From Pseudomonas piscis (lineage in GTDB: Bacteria > Pseudomonadota > Gammaproteobacteria > Pseudomonadales > Pseudomonadaceae): 64,000 bases of DNA. Position 1 is the first letter of the stretch; every line of letters starts with the position of its first letter. This document shows, one piece after another, positions 54,335 through 63,666 of this stretch. The notes beneath the pieces were generated by a model. That model made no database searches, had not been told where the DNA came from, and worked only from the letters and a program-made list of their open reading frames with translations. The DNA lies in contig NZ_WHUV01000004.1 in the NCBI RefSeq assembly GCF_009380155.1, positions 372,001 to 436,000 of the forward strand. Reading direction: 5' to 3'. The position numbers were made by a program, and so were the translations under genes.

Positions 54335-55230
54335 TGCTCAATCGATTCCAAGGCTGGCGCGAACGCGGCTGGTCAGTCATTGACGCATCGACCTATGCCC
54401 AGGCCTGGCAGCGTTTTGGTGGCAGCGTGGCAACCCATCCACTGGTGGTCGAGCAACTGGCGGACCTGGCGCAGATTCCCGTGCGTTACCTAGCCTGGGA
54501 GCGTGACGGCCAGCTACAGGCGGCCATCGCTACCTGGGGCCGGGACCTGGCACTGTCCAAGGATGTGCTCAAGCGCGCGGGCAAGAAAGGACTGTTCGAT
54601 ATCGGCAATGCCGAGCTGATCTTGCCGGCAGCGGCGGACGCCGAGGCTCGGTTGCGTCATCGTGGCCGCTACCTTTCGGCCCTCAACGAGGGGCGTTTCG
54701 CCGGCCTGCGGCCCCAGGCCGAGCAGTTGGCCATGGCTCGCACCCCGGAAGAACTGTCGAAGAAGTTCCGCTACAACCAGCGCCGTGAACTGCGCTTGCT
54801 GGAGGAGGCGGGCGGCGTGGTGCGTCCGGTGAGCGAGTTCAGCAGCGCTGAACTGGCGGCTATCTACTGCGATCTGTTCCAGCGGCGCTGGGGATTCGCC
54901 GCCACCGGTGCCGAACGCATGGCCGAGGTGCTGGAGCGTCTGCGCGAGCTGCTGATCGGCTCGGTGATCTTCCTCAACGATGCGCCGATTGCCGTGCAGT
55001 TGATCTACCGGGTCGAAGCCCCGCAGTGGATCAGCGTCGAGTACGTGAATGGTGGTGTCGACCCCGAAACCCGGGAGTTCAGTCCAGGCAGCGTGTTGAG
55101 TTTCCTCAATACCCAGAGCGCCTGGGAACAGGCTCGGGCGCTGGACAAGCCGCTACGGTTTTCCTTCGGTCGTGCCGACCGTGAATACAAGGATCGTTGG
55201 TGCAATCCTGTGCCGGTTTTCCAGGTGTGA
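54334..55230 (+). CDS. Mig-14 family protein
   Basis: A 298-residue protein of the Mig-14 family, related to GNAT/FemAB-like acyltransferases. Blocks such as YRYNQRRELRLLEEAGG and LIYRVEAPQWISVEYVNGG fit a GNAT-like fold, and the C-terminus has FSFGRADREYKDRWC. In Salmonella and P. aeruginosa the homologue contributes to resistance to antimicrobial peptides. Its enzymatic reaction is not established. ATG at 54334 overlaps the wapH TGA (ATGA type). Confidence 0.85.
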   Translation: MLNRFQGWRERGWSVIDASTYAQAWQRFGGSVATHPLVVEQLADLAQIPVRYLAWERDGQLQAAIATWGRDLALSKDVLKRAGKKGLFDIGNAELILPAAADAEARLRHRGRYLSALNEGRFAGLRPQAEQLAMARTPEELSKKFRYNQRRELRLLEEAGGVVRPVSEFSSAELAAIYCDLFQRRWGFAATGAERMAEVLERLRELLIGSVIFLNDAPIAVQLIYRVEAPQWISVEYVNGGVDPETREFSPGSVLSFLNTQSAWEQARALDKPLRFSFGRADREYKDRWCNPVPVFQV

Positions 55231-55238
55231 GTCAGCCC

Positions 55239-56651
55239 ATGAGCCGCAAGCAGCAACTGCTCAAGCGCCACCGGCGCAATAAACGAATCGCCTTGCTGAT
55301 CGGCCTGGTGCTGTTGCTGCTGGCTGGCGTCCTGGTGGCCTGGTGGTTGCCGTTGTTGCTGGCGGTGGCTGCCTGGCTGGCCCATGAGGCCTGGTTCGCC
55401 GACCACCTGTTCTACTCACCCAAGGATGACTATCTCTACGATTTCGGCGATCAGGCCCGGCAGATCCCTGTACGCCTGGACTCCGGACGCCTGGTGCCGG
55501 AGTCGCCGCTGGAGCTGGCTCCTGGCGAAACCCTGGTCCTCGGGGTGCAGGTCAAGAGTTCCTGGCTGGGTCGGTTCTTCGATCCGGTCATCGAGGTCGC
55601 GGGTGGCCAGGGCCTCGATCGCCAAGGCTTCGAGCGCGGGGTCGATGGCTTGCGCTATCTCAACCTGAGCGGCTTGGCCGATTCTTTGGCCAGTGGCGAG
55701 CTGCAGTTGCGCGGGCGTCACTGTCGAATCCGTATCCAGCCGCAGTTGTTGGCTTGGCGTGATCCCGACTATCGCTGCCAGCGGGTCATGGTTGTCGCTC
55801 CCCATGCCGACGATGCCGAGCTGGCGGCGTTCGGCCTGTACAGCCAGGCGGACGAAGCCTGGATCGTGACCCTGACGGCAGGGGAGATCGAGGCCGAGCA
55901 CTATCAGGCCATGGGCCTGGAGCCATCGGCAGCGGCGCGGCTCAAGGGACGCCTGCGGGCTTGGGACAGTATCGCCGTGCCTCGCTGGGCCGGGGTTCCC
56001 GAGGCCCATTGCGTGCAATTGGGATACTTCTGCCTGCAACTTTCCGCGATGCAGGCGGCTCCAGAGCAGCCAGTGGCTTCCCGCGAGGCGCAACTGAGCG
56101 ATATCCGCCTGTTCCGCCAGTTCAATCCGTTCCCGTTGCCTGCCGATCGCGATGGCTTGCCGACCTGGAACAATCTGCTGGCCGACCTGCGCGAGTTGCT
56201 GCTCAAGGCCCGTCCCGAAGTCATAGTGCTGCCCCATCCTTCGCTGGATCCGCACCCCGACCATATCTGCGCCCAGGCGGCGGTGATGCAGGCGCTGGAG
56301 GGGCTGGAGTGGCAGCCGGTCACCGTGCTCGGCTATGCCAATCACCTGCACGACAATGATCGCTGGCCGATGGGCGACTCGGGGGCTGGTATCGCCTTGC
56401 CGCCGGTGTTCGATTCGAGCAGCGTGCTACGGCCCTGGTGCCTGGCGCTTTCCCAGGCCGAGCAGTATGACAAGGCCATGGCCCTGGGCATGATGCATGA
56501 CCTGCAACCGAGAATGCCGCTCAAGCGGCGCCTGCGCAGGTCGATACAACGTCTCATGGCCGGCAGGGTGCCTTCGGCCTTGGGCGAGAACGAGTTTTTC
56601 CGCAAGGCGGTCAGGCGGCATGAGCTGTTCTGGCTGTTGCGGCAGCGATAA
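55239..56651 (+). CDS. dnpA: PIG-L family de-N-acetylase DnpA-like, membrane-anchored
   Basis: A 470-residue protein. The N-terminus is basic and followed by a helical hairpin (LLIGLVLLLLAGVLVAWWLPLLLAVAA) that anchors it. The catalytic domain has the zinc and general-base motif APHADDAELAA near 188 and HPHPDH-type DPHPDHICAQA near 345. PIG-L enzymes remove N-acetyl from an amino sugar. In P. aeruginosa the homologue (PA5002) affects LPS and persister numbers; the substrate is thought to be a core N-acetylated sugar. ATG at 55239 (MSRKQQ) has the right N-terminal signal; the longer frame starting at 55197 does not. Confidence 0.88.
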   Translation: MSRKQQLLKRHRRNKRIALLIGLVLLLLAGVLVAWWLPLLLAVAAWLAHEAWFADHLFYSPKDDYLYDFGDQARQIPVRLDSGRLVPESPLELAPGETLVLGVQVKSSWLGRFFDPVIEVAGGQGLDRQGFERGVDGLRYLNLSGLADSLASGELQLRGRHCRIRIQPQLLAWRDPDYRCQRVMVVAPHADDAELAAFGLYSQADEAWIVTLTAGEIEAEHYQAMGLEPSAAARLKGRLRAWDSIAVPRWAGVPEAHCVQLGYFCLQLSAMQAAPEQPVASREAQLSDIRLFRQFNPFPLPADRDGLPTWNNLLADLRELLLKARPEVIVLPHPSLDPHPDHICAQAAVMQALEGLEWQPVTVLGYANHLHDNDRWPMGDSGAGIALPPVFDSSSVLRPWCLALSQAEQYDKAMALGMMHDLQPRMPLKRRLRRSIQRLMAGRVPSALGENEFFRKAVRRHELFWLLRQR

Positions 56652-56703
56652 ACAGACATAACCATAGGGGCGCTTTACAGCCCGAATCGACAGTGAGTCC
56701 TTT

Positions 56704-57582
56704 GTGATCAATCCTCGCCCGCGAATCTTGTTCCTCATGCCCTACTTTGGGCGCTGGCCTTTCTGGATGCCGTTTTTCCTGGAGAGCTGCCGACGCAATC
56801 CGGATATCGACTGGCTGTTCTTCAGCGACTGCGGGGTCCCGGACAATCTGCCGCCGAATGTCAGGCATGAAAGCATGAGCTTCGCTGACTACTGCGCGCT
56901 GGTGTCCCAGCGCCTGGGCATCGATTTCGCGCCCAAGGCTGCCTACAAGATCTGTGATATCCGACCGGCATTCGGGCTCATCCATGCTGACCGACTGGAA
57001 GGCTACGATTTCTGGGGCTTTGGCGATATCGACCTGGTCTATGGCGATCTGCGGGCCTATTTCACGGCAGAGCGCCTGGCCAAGCACGACCTGTTCTCCA
57101 CCCACGAGCGACGGGTCGCCGGGCACTTGTGCCTGGTTCGCAACAATGCCCGCCAGCGTGAGCTGTTCCGCAAGATCAAGAACTGGCAGGAGCGCTTTGT
57201 CGATCAGCAGCATCATGCCCTGGACGAGGGAGCATTCACGCGGATCTTCCTCTGGCGCAAGAACTTCCCTGAGCCGTTGTTCAAGCTGGTGGGCAAGTTC
57301 AACCCGGAGCGTCGTCGCAGCGAGTTCACCGAGGCGTTCAGCACCCCGGGCGGAGTCATCAAGTGGCATGACGGCAGCCGCGACTTCCCGACATGCTGGT
57401 ATTGGAAGGATGGGCGCCTGACCAACGATCGCGATGGCGCTCGTACCTTTCCTTATTTTCACTTCGTGTGCTGGAAGCGCAACGAATGGTCGGAGCTGCC
57501 GGAACCTGGTGCACAGGCGGTCCAGGCCCTGGCCAGCGAGTCGTCCTGGCTCATCGATGCCACAGGTTTCCACCGGGGATAG
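56704..57582 (+). CDS. Putative nucleotide-sugar-binding protein (DUF6625-like, DxD motif)
   Basis: A 292-residue protein that I do not recognise with certainty. It starts with GTG at 56704. RILFLMPYFGRWPFWMPFFL opens a Rossmann-like fold, and FGDIDLVYGDLRAYF (about 105-117) carries a DxD-type motif seen in GT-A glycosyltransferases. The rest, including WHDGSRDFPTCWYWKDG, is aromatic-rich. It lies between dnpA and a family 4 glycosyltransferase in the core operon, so a role in core sugar transfer is reasonable. It has no signal peptide. Confidence 0.6.
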   Translation: MINPRPRILFLMPYFGRWPFWMPFFLESCRRNPDIDWLFFSDCGVPDNLPPNVRHESMSFADYCALVSQRLGIDFAPKAAYKICDIRPAFGLIHADRLEGYDFWGFGDIDLVYGDLRAYFTAERLAKHDLFSTHERRVAGHLCLVRNNARQRELFRKIKNWQERFVDQQHHALDEGAFTRIFLWRKNFPEPLFKLVGKFNPERRRSEFTEAFSTPGGVIKWHDGSRDFPTCWYWKDGRLTNDRDGARTFPYFHFVCWKRNEWSELPEPGAQAVQALASESSWLIDATGFHRG

Positions 57583-57584
57583 TT

Positions 57585-58736
57585 ATGAGCCAGCGCTTCA
57601 AGGTCCTGCAATTGCAGCCGGACTACAACGTCAAATCCCATGATTTTGCCGACCTGGCCGAACAGATCGTCAAGGCCTTGCCCGGCGAGCGTTATGAGGT
57701 CACCGCGGCGTTCCTGCGTGGCCGCCCCGGGCCAAACGACCCGGTGAGCCGGGCCGACCACTCGGTGTATTTCGAGTTTTCCGACAAGTCCCTCAAGGGT
57801 ATGCGCCTGCGGGCCATGTGGCGGTTGTACCAGTTCTGCCGCAAGGAAAAGTTCGATGTGGTGATCTGCAACCGCTTCAAGCCGGTGAACATGATGCTGG
57901 CGCTCAACCGCTGGCTGAAGGTGCCGTTGTGCATCGGCATTTCCCACGGTTTCGGCGAGTACGATCGGTTCTACCGGCGGCGCCAGACCCAGCGCCTGAT
58001 CGATCGGCACTGGCGCTTCGTCGGCGTATCGCCAGCGGTCAAGCAGTACCTTCTCGATTGCCAGTGCGGCTTTACCGACCAGAACACCTGGGCCATCACC
58101 AACGCCATCGATATCGAGCAGGCCGAGGCTCTGCAGCATTCCCGCGAGCGCTCCCGGGAGTTGCTGGGGCTGGACCCGGCAGTACGCCTGGTCGGCGCCT
58201 TGGGGCGGCTGGTGCCAGTCAAGGGGCATACCTACCTGTTGCAGGCTTTCGCCCAGCTCAAGGACAAATATCCACAGACCCAGTTGGCGATCATCGGCGC
58301 CGGCCGCGAGGAAGCCAGCCTGCGCGCGGAGATCCAGCGCCTGGGCCTGGAGGGTCGTGCCCACCTGCTGGGCTTCAAGGAAAATGCCTTGCAATACGTG
58401 CGGGCCTTCGACATCTGGACCATGCCATCGTTGGCCGAAGGTCTCGGCCTGGCCTTGCTGGAGGGCATGAGCGGGCGGCTGCCGGTGATCGCCTCCAATG
58501 TGCCGGCCATGTTGCCCTTGATCGAAGGGGCCGGCGGCCTGGCGGTGGAGCCGGCCAATGTACCGTCGCTGGTGGCGGCGCTGGATGCCTACCTGGGACT
58601 TTCCGACGAGGAACTGGTCGCCAAGGGGCAGCAAGCCTATCGTTATTTGCAGAAAGAACATGATATCGAGGTCTTCCGCGCGCAATACCTGCAGTTGATC
58701 GACTCGGGTTTGAATCAGGCGGGCAAGAGGCAGTAA
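57585..58736 (+). CDS. Family 4 LPS glycosyltransferase (Ssg-like)
   Basis: A 383-residue GT-B enzyme with VGALGRLVPVKGHTYLLQAF (about 205) and PSLAEGLGLALLEGMSGRLPVIAS (about 285), including the E-x7-E pair. It resembles the Ssg/PA5001 glycosyltransferase of the P. aeruginosa locus and is also similar to the wapH product in this window (shared HRFKP/NRFKP-type block before the first domain ends), which suggests an old duplication. It begins 2 bases after the preceding stop; its stop overlaps the next ATG. Confidence 0.85.
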   Translation: MSQRFKVLQLQPDYNVKSHDFADLAEQIVKALPGERYEVTAAFLRGRPGPNDPVSRADHSVYFEFSDKSLKGMRLRAMWRLYQFCRKEKFDVVICNRFKPVNMMLALNRWLKVPLCIGISHGFGEYDRFYRRRQTQRLIDRHWRFVGVSPAVKQYLLDCQCGFTDQNTWAITNAIDIEQAEALQHSRERSRELLGLDPAVRLVGALGRLVPVKGHTYLLQAFAQLKDKYPQTQLAIIGAGREEASLRAEIQRLGLEGRAHLLGFKENALQYVRAFDIWTMPSLAEGLGLALLEGMSGRLPVIASNVPAMLPLIEGAGGLAVEPANVPSLVAALDAYLGLSDEELVAKGQQAYRYLQKEHDIEVFRAQYLQLIDSGLNQAGKRQ

Positions 58737-59620
58737 TGACAGACCAGCAACCTGTGGTGACGGTGATCATCGCCTCGTACAACCATGCGCCCTATATAGA
58801 ACAGAGCATCCTCAGTGTCATCGAGCAGACTTACCCGAACATTGAGTTGCTGGTGGTGGACGATGGTTCCAAGGACGACAGCGTCCAGCGCATCCAGCGT
58901 CTGCAAGAGCAACACGGCTTCGACTTCCGAGTCCAGCAGAACCAGGGGTTGACCAACACACTCAATGGCGCGATAGCCCGGGCCCGGGGCAGTTTGATCG
59001 TGCCGTTCGGCTCGGACGACATCATGGTGCCCGAGCGTATCGCCATTCAGGTGGCCTACATGGATGGCAAGCCTGAAGTGGGCATCTGTGCGGGCAACAT
59101 CGAGCTGATCGACAGCGATGGCAACCTGTTCCCCGAGAAACGCCAGCGCCGTGACGTACCGTTCCGGCGCCTGGACTTCGAGGACATGTTTCTGGAGCGC
59201 AAGCCCTATCCGCCGGCGCCAACCTTGATGATTCGCCGCGAAGCGCTGGATAAGGTCGGTGGCTTCGATCCGAGCATCCGCCTCGAAGACCTGCTGATCG
59301 AGTTGAAGGTCACCCATGCCGGCTACTTCATCGATGGCCTGAACGTGGTGATGGCGCGCTATCGCAAGCACGCCACCAACTCCTACAAGAACCATCGGTT
59401 CATGATCGACAACATCCTGCGTACCTACGCCTTGTTCAGCGATCATCCGCTGTACGACGAGGTGCGCTACAAGGCCCTGAACTCGATGTTTCTCAAGGTC
59501 TCCAATCGGGACCGGGGGCTGGCGCGCGAGCTGCTGGCACAGATCCCGCTCAAGGCCTGGAACAAGAAGACCTGGCGCGGTCTGGGTCGGTTGCTCTTTG
59601 TCCCAGCGGAAAAGGACTGA
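58736..59620 (+). CDS. wapR: Family 2 LPS core rhamnosyltransferase WapR-like
   Basis: A 294-residue GT-A enzyme, starting VTVIIASYNHAPYIEQSILS with VVDDGSKDDS at about 41 and FGSDDIMVPER at about 91 as the DxD-type site. It matches the position of WapR, which adds the rhamnose that receives O antigen. It is the last gene of the rightward core operon and is followed by a strong bidirectional terminator. The acceptor specificity is inferred from position only. Confidence 0.83.
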   Translation: MTDQQPVVTVIIASYNHAPYIEQSILSVIEQTYPNIELLVVDDGSKDDSVQRIQRLQEQHGFDFRVQQNQGLTNTLNGAIARARGSLIVPFGSDDIMVPERIAIQVAYMDGKPEVGICAGNIELIDSDGNLFPEKRQRRDVPFRRLDFEDMFLERKPYPPAPTLMIRREALDKVGGFDPSIRLEDLLIELKVTHAGYFIDGLNVVMARYRKHATNSYKNHRFMIDNILRTYALFSDHPLYDEVRYKALNSMFLKVSNRDRGLARELLAQIPLKAWNKKTWRGLGRLLFVPAEKD

Positions 59621-59659
59621 GCACAAAAAAGACAGCCTTCGGGCTGTCTTTTTTTGTGC
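59621..59659. terminator. Bidirectional terminator between wapR and waaL
   Basis: GCACAAAAAAGACAGCC, loop TTCG, GGCTGTCTTTTTTTGTGC. The stem holds a run of A on one side and T on the other, so it can end transcripts from wapR and from the convergent waaL gene. Confidence 0.95.
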
Positions 59660-59684
59660 CTTGCCTGGAGGGTCGGTGGGTGGC

Positions 59685-61517
59685 CTAGGGCGCCTTGAGC
59701 AGCCCCTGGGCCTGGCCAGGTGAGGTCGACAGGGCATAGCCTGCTCGCAATGCATCCAGGTGTTCGTGGAACAGCCATTGGCTATCCTCGGCGTAGCGCT
59801 GCATATGGCGCAGGTTGCGCTGGCGCAGGGCAGCCCTCAGCGGGGAGGGGTAGACCCGCAGGTCGGCCAGATCGATCAGGCCGAACCCACCATCCTCCAG
59901 GACCAGCACGTTGGCCAGGTGCAAGGAACGGAAGTACACGCCACTTTCATGCAGGTCGGCCATGAATGCTCCGAAACGCTCGATCAGGGCAGCACGCTCC
60001 TCTGCGCTGTGGGCGTATTGCAGGCTCTGGCGCAGGGTCTGCCCTGGCAGCGGGCGATAGCGTACGGCGCCGCTACCGTCGGTCAGGCGGTACAAACCCA
60101 TGATGGCCGGTGTGACGATGCCCAGTTCACGCAGTCGCTCGCTGTTGCTGGCAAAGCGTTCCGAATAGGGGTTGAACCCCCCTGAGGTGTACCAGCGACG
60201 GGGGCGGAACAGCTTGAGGAAGCTGCCATCCTCCAGGCGCAGGACCTTGGGCCCAAGACCATCGGACTCGATCACATGGGCATTGGTGGTGAGCTGTTCG
60301 CTGCTGGCCGGGGTCAGTACCTGGCTTGCCAGGGGCGGCGAGCGCCGGGCCCGGTGGGCAATGCACAGGGCAGCGATCAGGGCCAGGGGGATCCATAGCA
60401 GGAACCAGTGCTCCCTGGGGCGCGAGATGATCCCGCCGCCTTCGGTGAGGCCGGCGCCGATACCGAACATCAGCCAGGTCGACGCCAGGATCAGCAGTGG
60501 GGCGCTGCGCAACTGCCAGCTCTTGAACAAGGCCCAGCCCTGCATGAACAGCCAGGGCAGCAAGCCGATGAGGCCCACGTAGTACAGCACGCCGAGGGCG
60601 AAGTTATGGGGTTCGGCCAGGATGTAGCCGATATTGACATCCACGCTCAGCTCGGCGTTGTAGCCATGGCCGATCCAGGGATGGTTGGCGATATAGCCCA
60701 GTACCAGCGTCCAGATTTCAAAACGATAGGAGTTACCGCGCTCTCCCAGCATATGCGAGAACAGGATCAGCACCGTGGTACCGCCAACCAGCATCGCTGC
60801 GAGCAGCAGCAGCGAGCGGCGGTTCCAGCAGACGAAGCAGATCCATGCTGTTGCCAGCGTCAGGGCCACCAGCGGGGTTCGCGAGCCGGTGGCGATGACC
60901 GTGGCGAACATGATGAGCATCGCCGGGACGCTCAGGAACAAGAGCCGCATGCGTTGGCAGGTCATGCTCAGCCATAGCCAGTACACGAGGAAGAAGCCGA
61001 AGACATGGGAGCTCAACAGCGGATTGTCGAAGGCCCCGCTACCTATCATGCGTGTTCCGGGTACATAGACCTTGCTGAACAGGTACAGATTGAGGACCGA
61101 AGCCAGCAAGGCGATGACGGCTGCGCAGAACAGCAGGGGCTGCAGGACGTCCCGCCGATAGCTGACCAGTAGGCTGCAGCCGGCGAAGAGCATGAGCAGG
61201 TGCATTGGCGTCTTGAACTCGCCGGCCACGCTATCGACCGGTGGGCTCCAGGCCAGGCTGACCAGTGCCCAGCCACAGAACAGCGCCACGGCGATGAATA
61301 TTGGTTCGCGCACCAGGTTCTTCAACTCGCCCGGCCGCAGGCACAGTGCAATCAGGGTCGGGATGCTGAACAGCCCGTAGTACAGCTTGTGCAACACGCT
61401 GCGACCAGGGATGAAGAACAGTGCGCAAAGCAGCAGCAGATACCCGAGGGGCAAGATCCACAGGCAAATGAAATCGAATACTCGATTGGACGTAATGCGA
61501 AGAGCATTGAGTTGCAT
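59685..61517 (-). CDS. waaL: O-antigen ligase WaaL fused to a C-terminal kinase-like domain
   Basis: A 610-residue fusion. Residues 1-395 hold 10 to 12 membrane helices and a large periplasmic loop (ATGSRTPLVAL and HPWIGHGYNAEL), typical of O-antigen ligase/polymerase (Wzy_C family). After a linker at about 396-415, residues 416-605 form a WaaP/toluene-tolerance-like kinase domain, with FLKLFRP (ATP Lys), YFRSLHLANVL (loop) and LIDLADLRV. The loop has Ser where the catalytic Asp is expected. In PAO1, waaL and a separate kinase-like gene (PA4998) lie side by side; here they form one open frame. WaaL ligates O-antigen to the core in the periplasm, while the kinase domain should face the cytosol. 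Confidence 0.85.
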   Translation of the reverse strand: MQLNALRITSNRVFDFICLWILPLGYLLLLCALFFIPGRSVLHKLYYGLFSIPTLIALCLRPGELKNLVREPIFIAVALFCGWALVSLAWSPPVDSVAGEFKTPMHLLMLFAGCSLLVSYRRDVLQPLLFCAAVIALLASVLNLYLFSKVYVPGTRMIGSGAFDNPLLSSHVFGFFLVYWLWLSMTCQRMRLLFLSVPAMLIMFATVIATGSRTPLVALTLATAWICFVCWNRRSLLLLAAMLVGGTTVLILFSHMLGERGNSYRFEIWTLVLGYIANHPWIGHGYNAELSVDVNIGYILAEPHNFALGVLYYVGLIGLLPWLFMQGWALFKSWQLRSAPLLILASTWLMFGIGAGLTEGGGIISRPREHWFLLWIPLALIAALCIAHRARRSPPLASQVLTPASSEQLTTNAHVIESDGLGPKVLRLEDGSFLKLFRPRRWYTSGGFNPYSERFASNSERLRELGIVTPAIMGLYRLTDGSGAVRYRPLPGQTLRQSLQYAHSAEERAALIERFGAFMADLHESGVYFRSLHLANVLVLEDGGFGLIDLADLRVYPSPLRAALRQRNLRHMQRYAEDSQWLFHEHLDALRAGYALSTSPGQAQGLLKAP

Positions 61518-61673
61518 GCTTAGACGTTCATCCCAGAAATTAAGTGCGGCATCATAACGGCTAATGTCCGATGGTGTCGTTTGTCTGTTGAAGGCCGGGG
61601 TGGCCGGCGGTTCTCGGAGCGTAATGCAAGCTGTGCTAAAGTCTCCCTCCTTTATTAACGACGTTCGCGTGAT

Positions 61674-63479
61674 ATGACCGATTCCAGTCCTGGCGCAAGC
61701 CCTTCAAGCTTGAAAATCTATTTCCGCCTGCTCGGCTATGTACGGCCCTACATTGGTCTGTTCCTCATCAGCATCATCGGGTTTTTGATCTTCGCCTCGA
61801 CCCAGCCGATGCTCGGCTACATCCTGAAGTATTTCGTCGATGGGTTGTCCAATCCCCAGGCCGTGCTGTTCCCCAGCGTGCCCTACCTGCGTGACATGCA
61901 ACTGCTGCAGGCGGTGCCACTGCTGATCGTGCTGATCGCCGCCTGGCAAGGGCTGGGTTCGTACCTGGGCAACTACTTCCTGGCCAAGGTTTCCCTGGGG
62001 CTGGTGCATGACCTGCGGGTCGAGTTGTTCAATAACCTGCTGATCCTGCCCAACCGCTACTTCGACAAGCACAACTCCGGGCATTTGATCTCGCGCATCA
62101 CCTTCAACGTGACCATGGTCACGGGGGCGGCGACGGATGCGATCAAGGTGGTGATCCGTGAAGGCATGACGGTGGTGTTCCTGTTCGCTTCGCTGCTTTG
62201 GATGAACTGGTTGCTGACCCTGGTGATGATCGCCATCTTGCCGCTGATCGCCATCATGGTGCGCACCGCCAGCAAGAAATTCCGCAAGCAGAGCAAAAAG
62301 ATCCAGGTGGCCATGGGCGATGTGACCCATGTGGCATCGGAAACCATCCAGGGCTATCGCGTGGTGCGCAGCTTCGGCGGCGAGACCTACGAGCAGCAGC
62401 GTTTCCTCGCGGCCAGCCAGGGCAACACCGACAAGCAACTGCGCATGACCCGCACCGGAGCGATCTACACCCCGCTGCTGCAACTGGTGATCTACAGCGC
62501 CATGGCGATCCTGATGTTCCTGGTCCTGTACCTGCGTGGCGATGCCTCGGCCGGTGAGATGGTCGCCTACATCACCATGGCAGGCTTGCTGCCCAAACCG
62601 ATCCGCCAGCTCTCCGAAGTCAGCTCCACGATCCAGCGTGGTGTCGCCGGTGCGGAAAGCATCTTCGAGCAACTGGACGTCGAGCCGGAAGTCGACCACG
62701 GCACCGTCGAGCACGCCAGCATCAGCGGGCACCTGGAAGTTCGCAACCTGAGCTTTACCTACCCGGGAACCGAGCGTCAGGTGCTCGACGACATCAGCTT
62801 CAGCGTGGAGCCCGGGAAGATGGTGGCATTGGTTGGGCGTTCCGGCAGTGGCAAGTCGACCCTGGCCAACCTGATCCCGCGGTTCTATCACCATGACAAG
62901 GGCCAGATTCTCCTGGATGGCACCGAGATCGAGGAGTACCGCCTGCTGAACCTGCGCCGTCATATCGCCCAGGTCACCCAGCACGTAACGCTGTTCAGCG
63001 ACAGCGTGGCCAACAACATCGCCTATGGCGACCTGGCGGGAGCGCCCCGGGCGGATATCGAAAAGGCCGCCGCCGACGCCTATGCCATGGACTTCATCTC
63101 CCAGCTCCCGGAAGGCCTGGATACCCAGGTCGGAGAGAACGGCGTGCTGCTTTCCGGTGGTCAGCGCCAGCGGCTGGCGATTGCCCGGGCGCTGCTCAAG
63201 AACGCGCCGCTGCTGATCCTCGATGAGGCCACCTCGGCCCTGGACACCGAGTCCGAGCGACATATCCAGGCGGCGCTGGACAAGGTCATGAAAGGGCGTA
63301 CGACCCTGGTGATCGCCCACCGCCTGTCGACCATCGAGAAAGCCGACCTGATCCTGGTCATGGACCAGGGACGCATCGTCGAGCGTGGTACCCACGCCGA
63401 GTTGCTGGCAAAGAACGGCTACTACTCCAGGCTGCATGCCATGGGCCAGGAAGAACCCGCGCCTAGCGGAATCGCCTGA
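61674..63479 (+). CDS. msbA: Lipid A-core flippase MsbA (ABC transporter)
   Basis: A 601-residue half-transporter. Six membrane helices occupy about 1-310; the ATPase domain follows with Walker A GRSGSGKST (about 388), signature LSGGQRQRLAIARALL (about 488) and Walker B LLILDEATSALD. It flips core-lipid A across the inner membrane as a homodimer. It is transcribed divergently from waaL with a 156-bp space. The C-terminus is complete. Confidence 0.96.
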   Translation: MTDSSPGASPSSLKIYFRLLGYVRPYIGLFLISIIGFLIFASTQPMLGYILKYFVDGLSNPQAVLFPSVPYLRDMQLLQAVPLLIVLIAAWQGLGSYLGNYFLAKVSLGLVHDLRVELFNNLLILPNRYFDKHNSGHLISRITFNVTMVTGAATDAIKVVIREGMTVVFLFASLLWMNWLLTLVMIAILPLIAIMVRTASKKFRKQSKKIQVAMGDVTHVASETIQGYRVVRSFGGETYEQQRFLAASQGNTDKQLRMTRTGAIYTPLLQLVIYSAMAILMFLVLYLRGDASAGEMVAYITMAGLLPKPIRQLSEVSSTIQRGVAGAESIFEQLDVEPEVDHGTVEHASISGHLEVRNLSFTYPGTERQVLDDISFSVEPGKMVALVGRSGSGKSTLANLIPRFYHHDKGQILLDGTEIEEYRLLNLRRHIAQVTQHVTLFSDSVANNIAYGDLAGAPRADIEKAAADAYAMDFISQLPEGLDTQVGENGVLLSGGQRQRLAIARALLKNAPLLILDEATSALDTESERHIQAALDKVMKGRTTLVIAHRLSTIEKADLILVMDQGRIVERGTHAELLAKNGYYSRLHAMGQEEPAPSGIA

Positions 63480-63666
63480 TCCGCTCCGGGGGTGGCTCGC
63501 GTCGCCCCCGTCCCCTCGCCAGGTGACTAGCACTTTGGCAGCATTTGTAGCGTCTCCCTTACAGTCTTGACCAAGGCTAAATAATTTCGCGTTTGCCGCT
63601 TGTTATGGTTCCGCCCTGAATCTTCGAACAGATCGGGAAGGTCAACCTTCTCGTATGAGAGGCGGA

